In this document: in pieces, positions 30,616-40,158 of the stretch | How positions within the stretch are numbered: position 1 is the first letter of the stretch | How the letters are laid out: every line of letters begins with the position of its first letter | Assembly: GCF_000227685.2 (NCBI RefSeq) | Contig: NZ_CP007029.1 | Coordinates: 186,001-250,000, forward strand | Length of the DNA: 64,000 nt | DNA from: Thioalkalivibrio paradoxus ARh 1 | GTDB taxonomy: Bacteria; Pseudomonadota; Gammaproteobacteria; Ectothiorhodospirales; Ectothiorhodospiraceae | Reading direction: 5' to 3' | Made by a program: the position numbers and the translations under genes | Notes under the pieces: model-generated | The model's database searches: none | The model's input: only the letters and a program-made list of their open reading frames with translations | Told to the model about the DNA's origin: nothing

Positions 30616-31093
30616 GTGCTGTGTGTTGGATGCTCAGGCCCCACCACCGCCAATGCCGGGTCTCGACCCTGAGCTGCCACTCGGCCTCAACGGATGAGGG
30701 TCTCCAGCCCTGCCTCAAGCGGACATTCGTCACTCGCCCTTCGGTGTTGGGGGCAGGCGGGCCAACGGTTTCGCTGAGCTTGGTATCCTGAAGGCCAGCA
30801 GAATCTCGCACGGATGCGACCATATTGCCGTTGGTGGCTGGCAGGGAACCCAGCAAGGGTGTGGATGCGCCGACGTACGTGCGCCATCGCCCGGAGCGTA
30901 CCCTCCTCTATTAAATCGTCGAGGAACACTTCCCAGCGCTCAAGGAACGTCGGCGGCAGCACGTCCTGCATCTCTCGGACTCCTTCTACGTTGATGCCGC
31001 GTTTCTGGGTGATTCCAGCCCGGAAAGGAGATGTTTGCATCACGACACGCCAGCGCGTGACCACAAGTGAACTATGGTTCACAATACGGTCCA
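30616..31093. other. Non-coding stretch between TA modules
   Basis: I see no convincing gene in these 478 nt. The longest frame (minus strand, 30687-31094) has a plausible middle segment but an Arg/Gln-rich end and no ribosome-binding site. It could be an old remnant. Confidence 0.4.
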
Positions 31094-31390
31094 ATGGTCA
31101 CGATCCAGACAACCAATACGTTCGATGCATGGTTCGAGTCACTGCGGGACCGTCAGGGCAAGGCCCGGATCGCAGCCTGATTGCGGCGCGTGGAGATGGG
31201 ACACATGGGCGACGCGAAGACGGTCGGCAAGGGCGTGCAGGAGATGCGGATCGACTGCGGACCCGGATACCGGATCTATTTCATCCGGCGGGGCATCGAG
31301 ATCGTGATCCTGTTGGCCGGTGGCGACAAGGACTCCCAGCAACGGGACATTCGCGCGGCCACCGAACTGGCCCGGCAGATTGGAGACTGA
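31094..31390 (+). pseudogene. HigB/RelE-type addiction-module toxin with an in-frame TGA
   Basis: Read from ATG 31094 the frame gives a full 98-codon addiction-module killer protein: TIQTTNTFDAWFESLRDRQG KARIAA, then TGA at 31178-31180, then [23 protein letters not shown] and [17 protein letters not shown]. Relatives have a sense codon (usually Arg) at that position. Either the toxin is dead, or translation restarts at TTG 31181 giving a 69-residue fragment. The antitoxin follows 4 nt downstream and is intact. Confidence 0.75.
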
Positions 31391-31394
31391 CGAC

Positions 31395-31721
31395 ATGACC
31401 AACGTGACGCTGAAGCCCTGGGACGCAGTGGCCCACCTCCACACGGACGAGGACATGGCCCTCTATCTCGATGCCTGCTTCGCTGAAGATCCCGGGGACG
31501 GGAGCCTGATCCGGGCCGCGCTCGGAGACATTGCCCGAGCCCGCGGTATGACCCAACTGGCCCGGGACACCGGCATGGCTCGCGAGGGACTGTACAAAGC
31601 GCTGTCCAGCGAGGGAAACCCTGAGTTCACCACGATCATGAAGGTTGTGCGCGCCCTCGGGCTTCGGCTGCACGCCCAAAGCGCGAACGCGAACCGGGAA
31701 CCGGGCGTTTCGGTACAGTAG
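31395..31721 (+). CDS. HTH antitoxin of the HigBA-like module
   Basis: A 108-residue 'probable addiction module antidote' protein: an N-terminal segment (LKPWDAVAHLHTDEDMALYL) and a helix-turn-helix (MTQLARDTGMAREGLYKALS, then GNPEFTTIMKVVRALGLRL). It would neutralise the upstream toxin and repress the operon. Because the toxin gene carries an internal TGA, this antitoxin may now be free-standing. The gene itself is intact. Confidence 0.88.
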   Translation: MTNVTLKPWDAVAHLHTDEDMALYLDACFAEDPGDGSLIRAALGDIARARGMTQLARDTGMAREGLYKALSSEGNPEFTTIMKVVRALGLRLHAQSANANREPGVSVQ

Positions 31722-32401
31722 CGGCCACTCGAACGCGAAAGCCCCGGTCTTGCCGAGGCTCAGACGGAAATGGGGGGTGCGGGTCTCTCAGTCAGTCCCG
31801 GGCGCGAGGCTAGAATACCCCTGCTCGCGCGGCTTCCTCGGTCTGCCGGGGACAGCCCATCGATATCGCCAACACCCATTGCCGTCCGGGGCGGCTCCGG
31901 CCATCTGGGCCCACCTACTGTAACGGGCGAATTCGGGGGCTCTTGCCGACCCACACCGGGCAGCCACCCGGGCGGGCCGAGTTTCCCCTCTCGAGGGTAG
32001 AGCCGACGCAGACCATCAGTCGTCGCTGTCCACAGCAGGCCCTGCCGCTCTGTGGTGGAAAGAGCAATACTGTGCCTATGTTGTCAGTATCAGTACGCCG
32101 TCACGGACACCGACATGGCCGTACAACCGCAGGGGTATGCGCTGCTCCCTACCGCCGCCGTCGCCCCGCCGATACACCGTTTATTGGGTGGTACAAAGCT
32201 ACTTGGAGACTTTCCTTTCACAGTGTAGCGATGGACATCTCGCCGGATGGCGCCCAGTCCGCGATTCTCAGGCCGCTGATGCGGCTAAACTCGCGGGTAT
32301 TGTGGATCACGAGAGTGGCGTCTTCCGCCAGCGCGTGTCACGCGATACCAGCTCTATGTCGAGCAGGCTAGACTTTGACCGTCCCCTATTTGGAGTCGAC
32401 C
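31722..32401. other. Gap with a possible transposase remnant
   Basis: There is no intact gene in these 680 nt. Around 32166-32235 the plus strand reads RYTVYWVVQSYLETFLSQC, which resembles the N-terminal region of IS91-type transposases, but it breaks down at once. This is a low-confidence resemblance from memory of the family. The rest shows no structure. Confidence 0.3.
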
Positions 32402-32635
32402 ATGAACCCCGCCTTTGACCGCATTACCATCGATTCCGCCGTGATGAACGGCCAGCCCTGTATTCGCGGCATGCGCCTAACCGTCAAGCGGGTGGTGCGT
32501 GCCATGGCGGTCTACCCGGATCGAGCCGAGCTGAAGCAGGAGTATCCGGAATTGGAGGACGAGGACCTGCGCCAAGCCCTGGAATTTGTAGCCAGCTATC
32601 TCGATGACGAAGAAATCCTTCTGGGTGCCGCCTGA
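32402..32635 (+). CDS. DUF433 antitoxin-like protein
   Basis: A 77-residue DUF433 protein (DRITIDSAVMNGQPCIRGMRLTV, PELEDEDLRQALEFVASY), a small helical DNA-binding family usually paired with DUF5615 PIN-like proteins in VapBC-type modules. GGAG lies 8 nt before ATG 32402; an in-frame start at 32375 lacks a site. Its stop overlaps the start of the partner gene, so they are coupled. Confidence 0.88.
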   Translation: MNPAFDRITIDSAVMNGQPCIRGMRLTVKRVVRAMAVYPDRAELKQEYPELEDEDLRQALEFVASYLDDEEILLGAA

Positions 32636-33006
32636 TGCGACTGCTGCTCGATCAAGGACTGCCGCGTAGCGCTCTGGTTTACCTGCGGCAATGCCAGATC
32701 GAGACCAGCCATGTAGCCGAACTGGGAATGAGCCGAGCCAGTGACAGCCAGATCCTGGAGCGCGCCCGCCAGGAAAACGCCGTCGTGGTCACCTTGGATG
32801 CCGATTTTCACGCCCTCTTGGTCCTATCCGGTGATGCCCTGCCTTCCGTCATTCGTATCCGCAGCGAGGGGCTGCGCGGTGAGGACGTGGCAAAGCTGTG
32901 AACTCGACTCTTGCCCCGCATCGTATCCCAGTTGCAAGAGGGGGCTGTGGTTACCCTTAACGAGCGCGGTGCCCGCATTCACCGATTACCGATCAGGCCC
33001 CGGTAG
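32635..33006 (+). pseudogene. DUF5615 PIN-like toxin interrupted by an in-frame TGA
   Basis: The frame MRLLLDQGLPRSALVYLRQ... with VVTLDADFH is a PIN-like DUF5615 protein, the usual partner of DUF433. It meets TGA at 32899-32901 after residue 88 (GEDVAKL). The same frame then continues as TRLLPRIVSQLQEGAVVTLN and ERGARIHRLPI to TAG at 33004-33006. That continuation is the normal family C-terminus (about 120 residues). The first Asp residues are kept. The 88-residue product may be inactive. Confidence 0.75.
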
Positions 33007-33304
33007 ATCCGTGAGCATCATTACCACCATCCAATCGATCGCAGAATCGCGTTGTAGTAGGTAGGCACAACCTTGCGTGCCTGCAACTGTCTGTTTGTGG
33101 GCGACCGCTTCCGATCAGATAGCGCTGGCTGATTGCCGCAGCTCGGGTGACGGGTAAGGGCCGAGCCCTGCCACTGCCGGGTCTCGTGGCGTAGCAGTCC
33201 CAGTAGCAGAGCTCTGGTCTCGGCGCCCGAGGCGATTGGCGTTTGGTGGATCCGGGCCCACACCTGCCTGTTGTACGCCAACCACCTCTGTTCGGCATGC
33301 GCCG

Positions 33305-33735
33305 GCGAGGTGGCCGATGTCGTGGCGTTGAAACGCAAGGGGCAGGAACTGTGCGTGCGGGTCGTGCAAGACAAGCATTCCGCCTCGGACAAGCCGGGTG
33401 CCGGCATTGACGATTTCTATCCCGCCTGCGGCCAGGCGCAAGAATCGGTTCATTGGCGCGAAAAGCTCCGCCGCCTACTCAAGCACTTGTTCCATCAGGA
33501 GGACCTGCGCCTGAAAGCCAGCGGCGCGTCGCGTTTCGAGCGCGGCTCCCGGCGCGATGTCCAGCAGCTTGCCCAATGCCTGCCGCGAACTGAGCTTCGC
33601 CTACCGGGGCGTGATCGTGCAGCCGGGCCTGTCCAAAGCGAAGATCGCGCCGGCCGCCCTCGAAGTGCTCGGGGGACCGAAACCTTCCTTCAGGAGACGT
33701 TCTCAATGCCGCTTGACGTGATTGCGAGCGGCTGA
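33305..33735 (+). pseudogene. Decayed C-terminal fragment of a larger protein
   Basis: Protein-like sequence runs through two frames. Frame 1 gives VADVVALKRKGQELCVRVVQ and HWREKLRRLLKHLFHQEDLR. From about 33560 to 33670 frame 2 gives ELSFAYRGVIVQPGLSKAKI. Frame 1 then ends TETFLQETFSMPLDVIASG and TGA. Two compensating frameshifts explain this. No 5' part of the gene is nearby, so it is a fragment. I do not recognise the family. Confidence 0.55.
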
Positions 33736-33826
33736 ACCTGCCCGGATGATCCGGCAGTACAACCGGACATGGGAAAGGCTCACGTGAAGCTGGGATGGGT
33801 CATAAGCGCATGATAAAATTAAATTT

Positions 33827-35077
33827 ATGAGTGATTCCAAACCGGACATAAAAGCGGACAAAAGTCCGGCCAAAGACACGGTCCCTGCAGATCGGGGCGA
33901 GAGCATCGGCCTGATGGAGCCGCTGCTCATCAGCGAGAGCTCGAGGCACCGCAGGGCGCTCACCGACCTTGCCGTCGAACTCGCCGCCCGCTCGGCCGGC
34001 TTCCGCCGCAGCCTGCCGCCGGGCGTGCTGACGGCGCTGGCCGATCTCGTACGGGCGATGAACTGCTACTACAGCAACCTCATCGAGGGTCACGACACCC
34101 ATCCGGTCGATATCGAGCGCGCGCTCAAGAACGATTACAGCGCAAACCCCGAAAAGCGGAACCGCCAGCTCGAAGCCAAAGCCCACATCACGGTCCAGCA
34201 ATGGATCGATGAAGGCGGGCTTGCCGGGGACGCCACCGCGCCGGATGCCATCCTCGAAATCCACCGCCGCTTTTGCGAGCTGCTGCCCGAAGAGTTGCTC
34301 TGGATCACGGTCCCGGACACCGGTGAGAAAATCAAAGTCACGCCCGGCGCACTTCGCCACCGCGATGTGAAGGTCGGCCACCACGTCCCCGTCAGCCCCG
34401 GCGCGCTGCCGCGTTTCATGGACCGGTTCGCCGCCGCCTACACCAAGCTGGGCCGCACCGACGCCATCCTCGCCGCAGCGACGGCACACCACCGCCTGCT
34501 GTGGATTCACCCGTTCCTTGACGGCAACGGCCGCGTCGCCCGGCTGATGTCCTACGCGATGCTGCTGGACACGCTCGATACCGGCGGCATCTGGTCGATC
34601 GCCCGCGGCCTCGCCCGAAACGAAAACGGGTACAGGGAACGACTGATGGCCTGCGATGCCGAGCGCCACAACGATCTCGACGGCAGGGGCCACTTGTCCG
34701 AAGAGGCGCTGGCGGAATTCACGAGGTTCTTCCTCACCACCTGCATTGATCAGGTCGATTTCATGGAAAAGCTGGTCCAGCCGGAACGCCTGCGCGATCG
34801 CATCCTGATCTGGGCCGAAGAGGAAATCCGCGCCGACACGCTGCCCTCGAACTCAGGCGCAGTGCTCGAAGCCGTTCTCTTTCGGGGAGAACTGCCGCGA
34901 GGCGACGTCGCCAAACTGCTGAATGTCGGCGACCGTCAGGCCCGTCGCGTCACCTCGGCCCTGATCGACCATGAAGTGCTGGCCTCCGAGAGCACCCGCG
35001 CCCCCCTGCGCCTCGCGTTCCCCGCTAGGCTGGCGGGAAGATGGATGCCAGGGCTTTTCCCGGAGCAAACCGGCTAA
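33827..35077 (+). CDS. Fic-domain protein (putative AMPylator)
   Basis: This 416-residue Fic protein has the active-site motif HPFLDGNGRVAR near residues 227-238, with the catalytic His and the ATP-binding GNGR. An N-terminal self-inhibitory helix (SNLIEG near residue 83) fits the S/TxxxE(G/N) class-II pattern. A C-terminal winged-helix-like part (GDVAKLLNVGDRQARRVTSA) may bind DNA. Targets are unknown. The gene stands alone inside the TA region with no partner. Confidence 0.9.
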   Translation: MSDSKPDIKADKSPAKDTVPADRGESIGLMEPLLISESSRHRRALTDLAVELAARSAGFRRSLPPGVLTALADLVRAMNCYYSNLIEGHDTHPVDIERALKNDYSANPEKRNRQLEAKAHITVQQWIDEGGLAGDATAPDAILEIHRRFCELLPEELLWITVPDTGEKIKVTPGALRHRDVKVGHHVPVSPGALPRFMDRFAAAYTKLGRTDAILAAATAHHRLLWIHPFLDGNGRVARLMSYAMLLDTLDTGGIWSIARGLARNENGYRERLMACDAERHNDLDGRGHLSEEALAEFTRFFLTTCIDQVDFMEKLVQPERLRDRILIWAEEEIRADTLPSNSGAVLEAVLFRGELPRGDVAKLLNVGDRQARRVTSALIDHEVLASESTRAPLRLAFPARLAGRWMPGLFPEQTG

Positions 35078-35112
35078 CGGCAAGAGCTCAAGCTAATTTT
35101 CATGGCGCGGGC

Positions 35113-35427
35113 AGCCACCCCCGATGATGAAAGAGGCGTAGGGCGGAAAAGGCCGAAGGCCGTCATCCGCCATCCGGCGCCCGGGGTGCTGCGGGTGCCT
35201 GGGCACTGCGAACGCCGTACGGCGGATGACGCCGCGCTTTTCCGCCCTACGGGTCGCCCGGGACACGAGACAGGCCGTGACTTTCACGTTAAACCCAGGC
35301 TGACTCCAGGCGTTCGAGGCGTCGCCAGGCCGGCGCCAGATAGTCCCGCGCCTGAGCGCGCAGGCGCGTGTGCGCCAAGGGCGCGATCTCCTCCCGCAGA
35401 ACCGCCAGTTCCTCAGCACAGGCCTCG
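35113..35427 (+). repeat. Long direct repeat, copy 2 (about 315 bp)
   Basis: Nearly identical to 29021-29333 in the same orientation. It keeps the base that copy 1 lost near 29235. Downstream of the match, the minus-strand gene fragment continues with a different 5' part. Confidence 0.9.
35138..35250. repeat. Dispersed inverted repeat unit 2 (REP-like)
   Basis: GTAGGGCGGAAAAGGCCGAA ... CTTTTCCGCCCTAC, the same unit as at 29045-29157 and carried within the long direct repeat. Confidence 0.9.
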
Positions 35428-35560
35428 GGGGCGACTGGCGCGGCCTGTTCGACGTGGCGCGCGTACAGCACCAGGATCTCGTATTCGCCGAGCCCGGCGT
35501 GATTCGGGGCGATCCGGCAAACGAACGTATCAGACCAACGCGCGGCAAAGAGCCGGCCTT
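35289..35560 (-). pseudogene. C-terminal gene fragment sharing its 3' end with the 29.2 kb pseudogene
   Basis: The minus-strand reading is VEGRLFAARWSDTFVCRIAP, NHAGLGEYEILVLYARHVEQ, AAPVAPEACAEELAVLREE..., ending RLERLESAWV and TAA. There is no start codon in a reasonable place. The last ~55 residues match the fragment in repeat copy 1, but the upstream part differs, as if two paralogues had been recombined. The family is unknown. Confidence 0.45.
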
Positions 35561-35797
35561 CGACCCTGAGTGGCCACCGGCCACCCGCTCACGAACGCTC
35601 CGTTACCGAACTGCTGGGCACGCCCGAAATCCGCCCGTGCCGGCGTCGTTCACACGGGTCGACGCGCAACAAAGGCGGCATCTGCATCTGAAGGGTCTTG
35701 GCAGTGCAGCCTAAGCCACCGCAGCCCGCGTCCGGAAAACGCGGGGCGGTTCAGTTCATCAAGCAACAACGAGAGGGTCGATGCCTGACCCGGTGAT

Positions 35798-36691
35798 TCA
35801 GGCCTCGGGGAGAATCGCTTGGAACAAACCAGGGTCCACGAGATTCGCGGCAGCGAAACGGTGAGCGGTATCGATGAAACTAGGCGCGTTTCTGGCCAGT
35901 TGGCCGAGCAACTGCCGTGCCTCGTCGACGCGCCCCGCCTTGGCCAGCACGGTGGCGTGCAACAGAGCGAGCTCTGGTTCGTCGTGTGGGGTGGAAATCG
36001 ACCCGTCAAGCAGATCGAGCCCGGCGGCGGCCTGGCCATCGAGTGCCAGCTCAAACGCGCGATACGCGGCGTGATAGCGCACGCTATATCGCGTCATGCG
36101 CTCCAGTTCGGTTACGGGATCGGGATGATCGTCGATCCTGAGGTCCACCACGTTGTCGCGCCAGGGCCGACCACTGCGCTCGGCCCGCACCACCAGGAGC
36201 GCGGCCGAACGCTGACCGCGGACATCGCCACCCAGTGATTGCGCGGCTTTCAATGCCTCGACCAAACGTAGCGCCAGGCTGCCCGTGGAGCTCTCGAATA
36301 CCTCGACCATGCGCGTCCAAATGGCGCGATCCGCAAGCATGTTTCCAAGCGCCACGCAATGGTCGCTCACATGGTGCCCGGCCTCTGCGACGCAGGAATC
36401 ACCGGTATAGCCTGCCAGCGCGCCGTTGCAGTCGATCATCGCGACCTGACGGCGTTCGGGCGAGGGGTCGATCGATCGCAACGCATCCAGGGCTTCCGGC
36501 GCGGTGAGGCCGCTACGCATCAGATCGAGCCCCAGCTCTCCATACATGGGCTCGCCAATCGATTGTGTGGCGATCACGCCGGCACCGGGCATTGCCCACG
36601 GCACGCTGCTTCCCACCGCAAACGCCTGACTTTGCGTGGCCACGCCCATTTCACGAGTTTGCGGATCCCGCGCGACAATTGAGTAGGTCAT
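35798..36691 (-). CDS. DUF1028 family protein (Ntn-hydrolase-like)
   Basis: This 297-residue DUF1028 protein starts MTYSIVARDPQTREMGVATQ; the chosen start places the conserved TYSIVA at the N-terminus. It has VGSSVPWAMPGAGVIATQS and RSAALLVVRAERSGRPWRDN. The DUF1028 domain has an N-terminal-nucleophile hydrolase fold, but reactions are not known. A C-terminal TPR-like tail (LALLHATVLAKAGRVDEARQ, roughly residues 215-290) is an accessory part. It lies between two accessory regions. Confidence 0.88.
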   Translation of the reverse strand: MTYSIVARDPQTREMGVATQSQAFAVGSSVPWAMPGAGVIATQSIGEPMYGELGLDLMRSGLTAPEALDALRSIDPSPERRQVAMIDCNGALAGYTGDSCVAEAGHHVSDHCVALGNMLADRAIWTRMVEVFESSTGSLALRLVEALKAAQSLGGDVRGQRSAALLVVRAERSGRPWRDNVVDLRIDDHPDPVTELERMTRYSVRYHAAYRAFELALDGQAAAGLDLLDGSISTPHDEPELALLHATVLAKAGRVDEARQLLGQLARNAPSFIDTAHRFAAANLVDPGLFQAILPEA

Positions 36692-37287
36692 GCGCCGAGC
36701 ATAACCCAACACGCTTCTTCATCTCATCCGCGCGGCGGCAAGGTCGGTGCGTCTCGGCCAGCTGCTCGCAACCCTGCCGGCTTGGCTCGATCCCGGCGCC
36801 CCGCGGGCAAGCTGTACCAGCGTTCAGTCCACCGATTCCGGCACGAAGCGAATGGCCGGGAGCATTACCGGACTGTACTGGCTCATCCTGATGCTGTTGT
36901 GCCGGGTATCCGTTCAGCCCCCCGTCCGCATCCTCGTCGCCCCCCGTGCCTAGGAAAATGGGTCATCGCGAGGAGCGAAGCCTTCAGCCGCGAGCGCAGC
37001 GTGGCGGGACGTGGCGATCCATAAGGCGGTGATTCAATTTGCGTCGTTTGGATTGCCGCGCTTCGCTCGCAATGACAATGACAGGCGCTTTCCTAACCCT
37101 CGCACTCGGATTTGGGAGGGGGGCTGAACGCATTCTGTGCCGGAGGTGGTCGCCACCTCTCGCGACGTCTTGCGTTCCGCGGGGGGTCATGCTCGCGCAC
37201 GATCAGCCTGCAATTCCACGGTCGTGATAGGGTTCTGTCGGTGACCATGCTGCGCAAGACAGCCGAGATCGGGGGGCAGTCGCAGGA
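36692..37287. other. Intergenic region upstream of the helicase operon
   Basis: These 596 nt have no gene. They contain the interspersed repeat at 36960-37085 and presumably the promoter of the helicase-methylase operon. I could not identify convincing -35/-10 boxes. Confidence 0.45.
36960..37085. repeat. Interspersed GTCATTGCGAGC-type palindromic repeat
   Basis: GGTCATCGCGAGGAGCGAAG ... CGTGGCGATCCAT is followed by GGATTGCCGCGCTTCGCTCGC and AATGACA. The two halves are related and inverted (GTCATTGCGAGCGAAG / CTTCGCTCGCAATGAC). This resembles a widespread intergenic repeat of proteobacteria and differs from the GGGCGGAA family elsewhere in the window. Confidence 0.65.
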
Positions 37288-40158
37288 ATGAATTACACGC
37301 CAGGCATGCGGGTGGAGATCCGCGATGCGGAGTGGCGGGTTCGCCACGTGGATCGCGCGACGGATGGGGGCTACCTGCTCGGTTGCGAGGGGTTGTCGGA
37401 ACTAGTGCGCGGGCGCGGGGCCCGATTTCTGACCAGGCTCGAAGGCAACATCCGCATCCTCGATCCGCGCGAGACGCTGCTTACCGACGACACCTCCAGC
37501 GGCTTTCAGGCCAGCCTGCTGTACCTGGAAACCGCGTTCCGCAAGACCCCGGTCGCGGGTGAGAAGGTGTTTCTCGGCCACCGCGCCGCGCTGGACGCCT
37601 TGCCGTTCCAGCTGGATCCGGCGGTACAGGCCCTGCGCCAGCCACGTACGCGCATTCTCGTGGCTGACGCGGTCGGTCTCGGCAAGACGCTCGAAGCCGG
37701 CATCCTGGTCGCTGAGCTGATCGCCCGCGGGCGCGGCAAACGCATCCTGGTGCTGGTGGTGAAGTCGATGCTCGCGCAGTTCCAGCAGGAGTTCTGGAAC
37801 CGCTTCACCATCGGGCTCACGCGTCTGGATTCGCTCGGTCTTCAGCGGGTGCGCAACCAGATCCCCGGCAACCACAACCCGTTTCATTACTTCGACCGGG
37901 CGATCATCTCGATCGACACGCTGAAGCAGGACATCGAGTACCGCCACTACCTCGAACAGGCGTACTGGGACATCATCATCATCGACGAGGTGCACAACGT
38001 TGCCGAGCGCAGCACGCACTCGCAGCGTTCCCGCCTCGCCCGGCTGCTGGCCACGCGTTCCGACACGCTGATCATGCTGTCGGCCACGCCGCACGACGGC
38101 AAGGCGCGCAGCTTCGCGAGTCTGGTGAACATGCTGGACCCTACCGCGATTCCGGACCCGGACAACTACGCGCACGAGGATTTCCGCGACAAGGGCCTGG
38201 TGATCCGCCGCTTCAAGAAGGACGTGCAGTCCCAACTCGCGCAGCACCTGCCGGAGCGCGAGATCGGCATCGAGCGCAACAGCGCCTCCGCCCCGGAAGA
38301 AGAGGCCTATGCGATGCTCGAGGCGCTGAGCTTCCATAGCCTCGACGGGCGCCGTAATACCGGCGGCAGCCAGCTCTTCCGGACCACGCTCAAGAAGGCG
38401 CTGTACTCCAGCCCCGCCGCCTGCCTGAGCACCATCGAGAATCGCATCCGTCGTCTTGAGAAACGGGAGTCATCGCAGGAGGTGGCCGCCGACCTCGACA
38501 AGCTCAACGGCCTGCATCTGGCCGTGCGCGCCATCACCCCCGATGCCTTCAGCAAATACCAGCGCCTGCTCGCGCTGCTGGGTACCGGTCCGGAGTCACT
38601 GGGCTGGAATCCAAGAGATGCCGACGACCGCCTGGTGATCTTCACCGAAAGCCTGAGGACCCTCGAGTTTCTCGAAGAACACTTGGCCAAGGATCTCGGC
38701 CTGCGTGCGAAGCAGCTCGCGATCCTGCGCGGCGATCGACCGGACCGGGAACTGATGCAGATCGTCGAGGACTTCGGCCGCCGTGAGAGCCCGGTCCGCC
38801 TGCTGCTGTGCTCGGATGTTGCCGCCGAAGGGATCAACCTGCACCACCTCGCGTATCGGCTGATCCACTTCGACGTGCCCTGGTCGCTGATGGTCTTCCA
38901 GCAGCGCAACGGCCGCATCGACCGCTACGGACAGACGCGCCGGCCACAGATCCGCTACCTGATCACCGAGTCGCGCAATCCCCGCATCCAGGACGAGCAG
39001 CGGGTGCTCGAGGTGCTGATCGAGAAGGACGAACAGGCGCAGCGCAACATCGGCGACCCGTCGGAGTTTCTCGGCGAGTACTCGGTGGAACAGGAAGAAG
39101 AACGGGTGGCGGAGTTCCTGGAGCGGGAGGAGGGCGACCTCGCTGCGCTGTTCGCCGAGTTCCTCGACATCCAGCACGAATCCAGTGCCACGCCGCTGGA
39201 ACCCTTCCTGCCCGACCGTGCGCCCAGCGACACACTCGCCGAAGTGGCCGACCAACCGTTCAGCCTGTACCGCGACGATTTCCATTACGCCGCCGACGCG
39301 GTGCAATGGCTGCGGGCGAGCGGCGTGCCGATGCAGGCGGAAACCGATCGCGCCGCGCGCCGGCTGACGCTGACCGTGCCGCCGGACCTGAAACAGCGCC
39401 TGCGCCATCTACCGCCCGAGTCCCGCCCCGACGGCGACCGCTTCATCCTCACGCCGGAAGTTGCCGAGATCCAGGAAGAACTGCGCCGGCGCCGCGACGA
39501 GGACAGCCCCTGGGCGCAGCGCCAGTACCTCTGGCCGCTGCACCCGGTGATGGAATGGCTGGCCGACCGCGCGCTCGGCGCCTTCGGCCGCCACACCGCC
39601 CCGGTACTGCGTCTTCCGGGACGGCTGCAACCCGACGAGGCCGCGTTCCTCCTCCAGGGCGGCTTCCCGAACCGCCGCGGCTACCTGCTGATCCAGCGCT
39701 GGATCGGTTTCGTGCTGCGTAACGGCGAAGTGGCCGAGGAGCTGGACCCGGCGCGTTTCTTCGCCCGGCTGGGTCTGGAACCCGGGCAGGTGCCGAACCC
39801 CGGCGTGCCCGGCGACACCACGTTTCTTCAGAACCAGCTCCCGCGCGTGGTCGACCTCGCCATCCAGCGTCTGCGCGCGCACAAACACGATGTGGAGACC
39901 GTGCTCGACCAGCGCCTGAACACCCAGATGGCCGCGATGGACGCGCTGAAGCAGCGTCACGTGCAACAGCTCGAACTCGAACTCGCCCGCAGCGACCAGC
40001 CCGAAGTGTTCAAGACCCGCCGCCGCGACGAACGCCTCGCCCACATCGACCGCATCTTCCGCGACTACGAAAGCTGGCTCGAAGAAACCCAGATGACCGA
40101 ACCCGACCCCTACGTCCAGGTCATCGCCGCCTTCACCGGACGGAGGGTTGCGCCATGA
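37288..40158 (+). CDS. SNF2-type helicase of a helicase-methylase-ATPase defence operon
   Basis: This 956-residue superfamily-2 helicase/translocase has Walker A ADAVGLGKT near 128-136, IIIDEVHNVAE near 231, LSATPHDGK (motif III) and the C-terminal motor (CSDVAAEGINLHHLAYRLIH, then QQRNGRIDRYGQ, about 505-550). A long C-terminal extension is unique to the subfamily. It resembles DISARM DrmD and the helicase of Hma. Its stop overlaps the methylase start as ATGA. Role in phage restriction is inferred. Confidence 0.88.
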   Translation: MNYTPGMRVEIRDAEWRVRHVDRATDGGYLLGCEGLSELVRGRGARFLTRLEGNIRILDPRETLLTDDTSSGFQASLLYLETAFRKTPVAGEKVFLGHRAALDALPFQLDPAVQALRQPRTRILVADAVGLGKTLEAGILVAELIARGRGKRILVLVVKSMLAQFQQEFWNRFTIGLTRLDSLGLQRVRNQIPGNHNPFHYFDRAIISIDTLKQDIEYRHYLEQAYWDIIIIDEVHNVAERSTHSQRSRLARLLATRSDTLIMLSATPHDGKARSFASLVNMLDPTAIPDPDNYAHEDFRDKGLVIRRFKKDVQSQLAQHLPEREIGIERNSASAPEEEAYAMLEALSFHSLDGRRNTGGSQLFRTTLKKALYSSPAACLSTIENRIRRLEKRESSQEVAADLDKLNGLHLAVRAITPDAFSKYQRLLALLGTGPESLGWNPRDADDRLVIFTESLRTLEFLEEHLAKDLGLRAKQLAILRGDRPDRELMQIVEDFGRRESPVRLLLCSDVAAEGINLHHLAYRLIHFDVPWSLMVFQQRNGRIDRYGQTRRPQIRYLITESRNPRIQDEQRVLEVLIEKDEQAQRNIGDPSEFLGEYSVEQEEERVAEFLEREEGDLAALFAEFLDIQHESSATPLEPFLPDRAPSDTLAEVADQPFSLYRDDFHYAADAVQWLRASGVPMQAETDRAARRLTLTVPPDLKQRLRHLPPESRPDGDRFILTPEVAEIQEELRRRRDEDSPWAQRQYLWPLHPVMEWLADRALGAFGRHTAPVLRLPGRLQPDEAAFLLQGGFPNRRGYLLIQRWIGFVLRNGEVAEELDPARFFARLGLEPGQVPNPGVPGDTTFLQNQLPRVVDLAIQRLRAHKHDVETVLDQRLNTQMAAMDALKQRHVQQLELELARSDQPEVFKTRRRDERLAHIDRIFRDYESWLEETQMTEPDPYVQVIAAFTGRRVAP

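Noticed and set aside
30687-31094. A minus-strand gene of 135 codons
   Set aside because: No ribosome-binding site, mixed composition and no recognised family. At most an old remnant.
31178-31180. Selenocysteine codon in the HigB-like toxin
   Set aside because: Relatives do not have Cys at this position, no SECIS-like hairpin is evident after the TGA, and a nonsense mutation is simpler.
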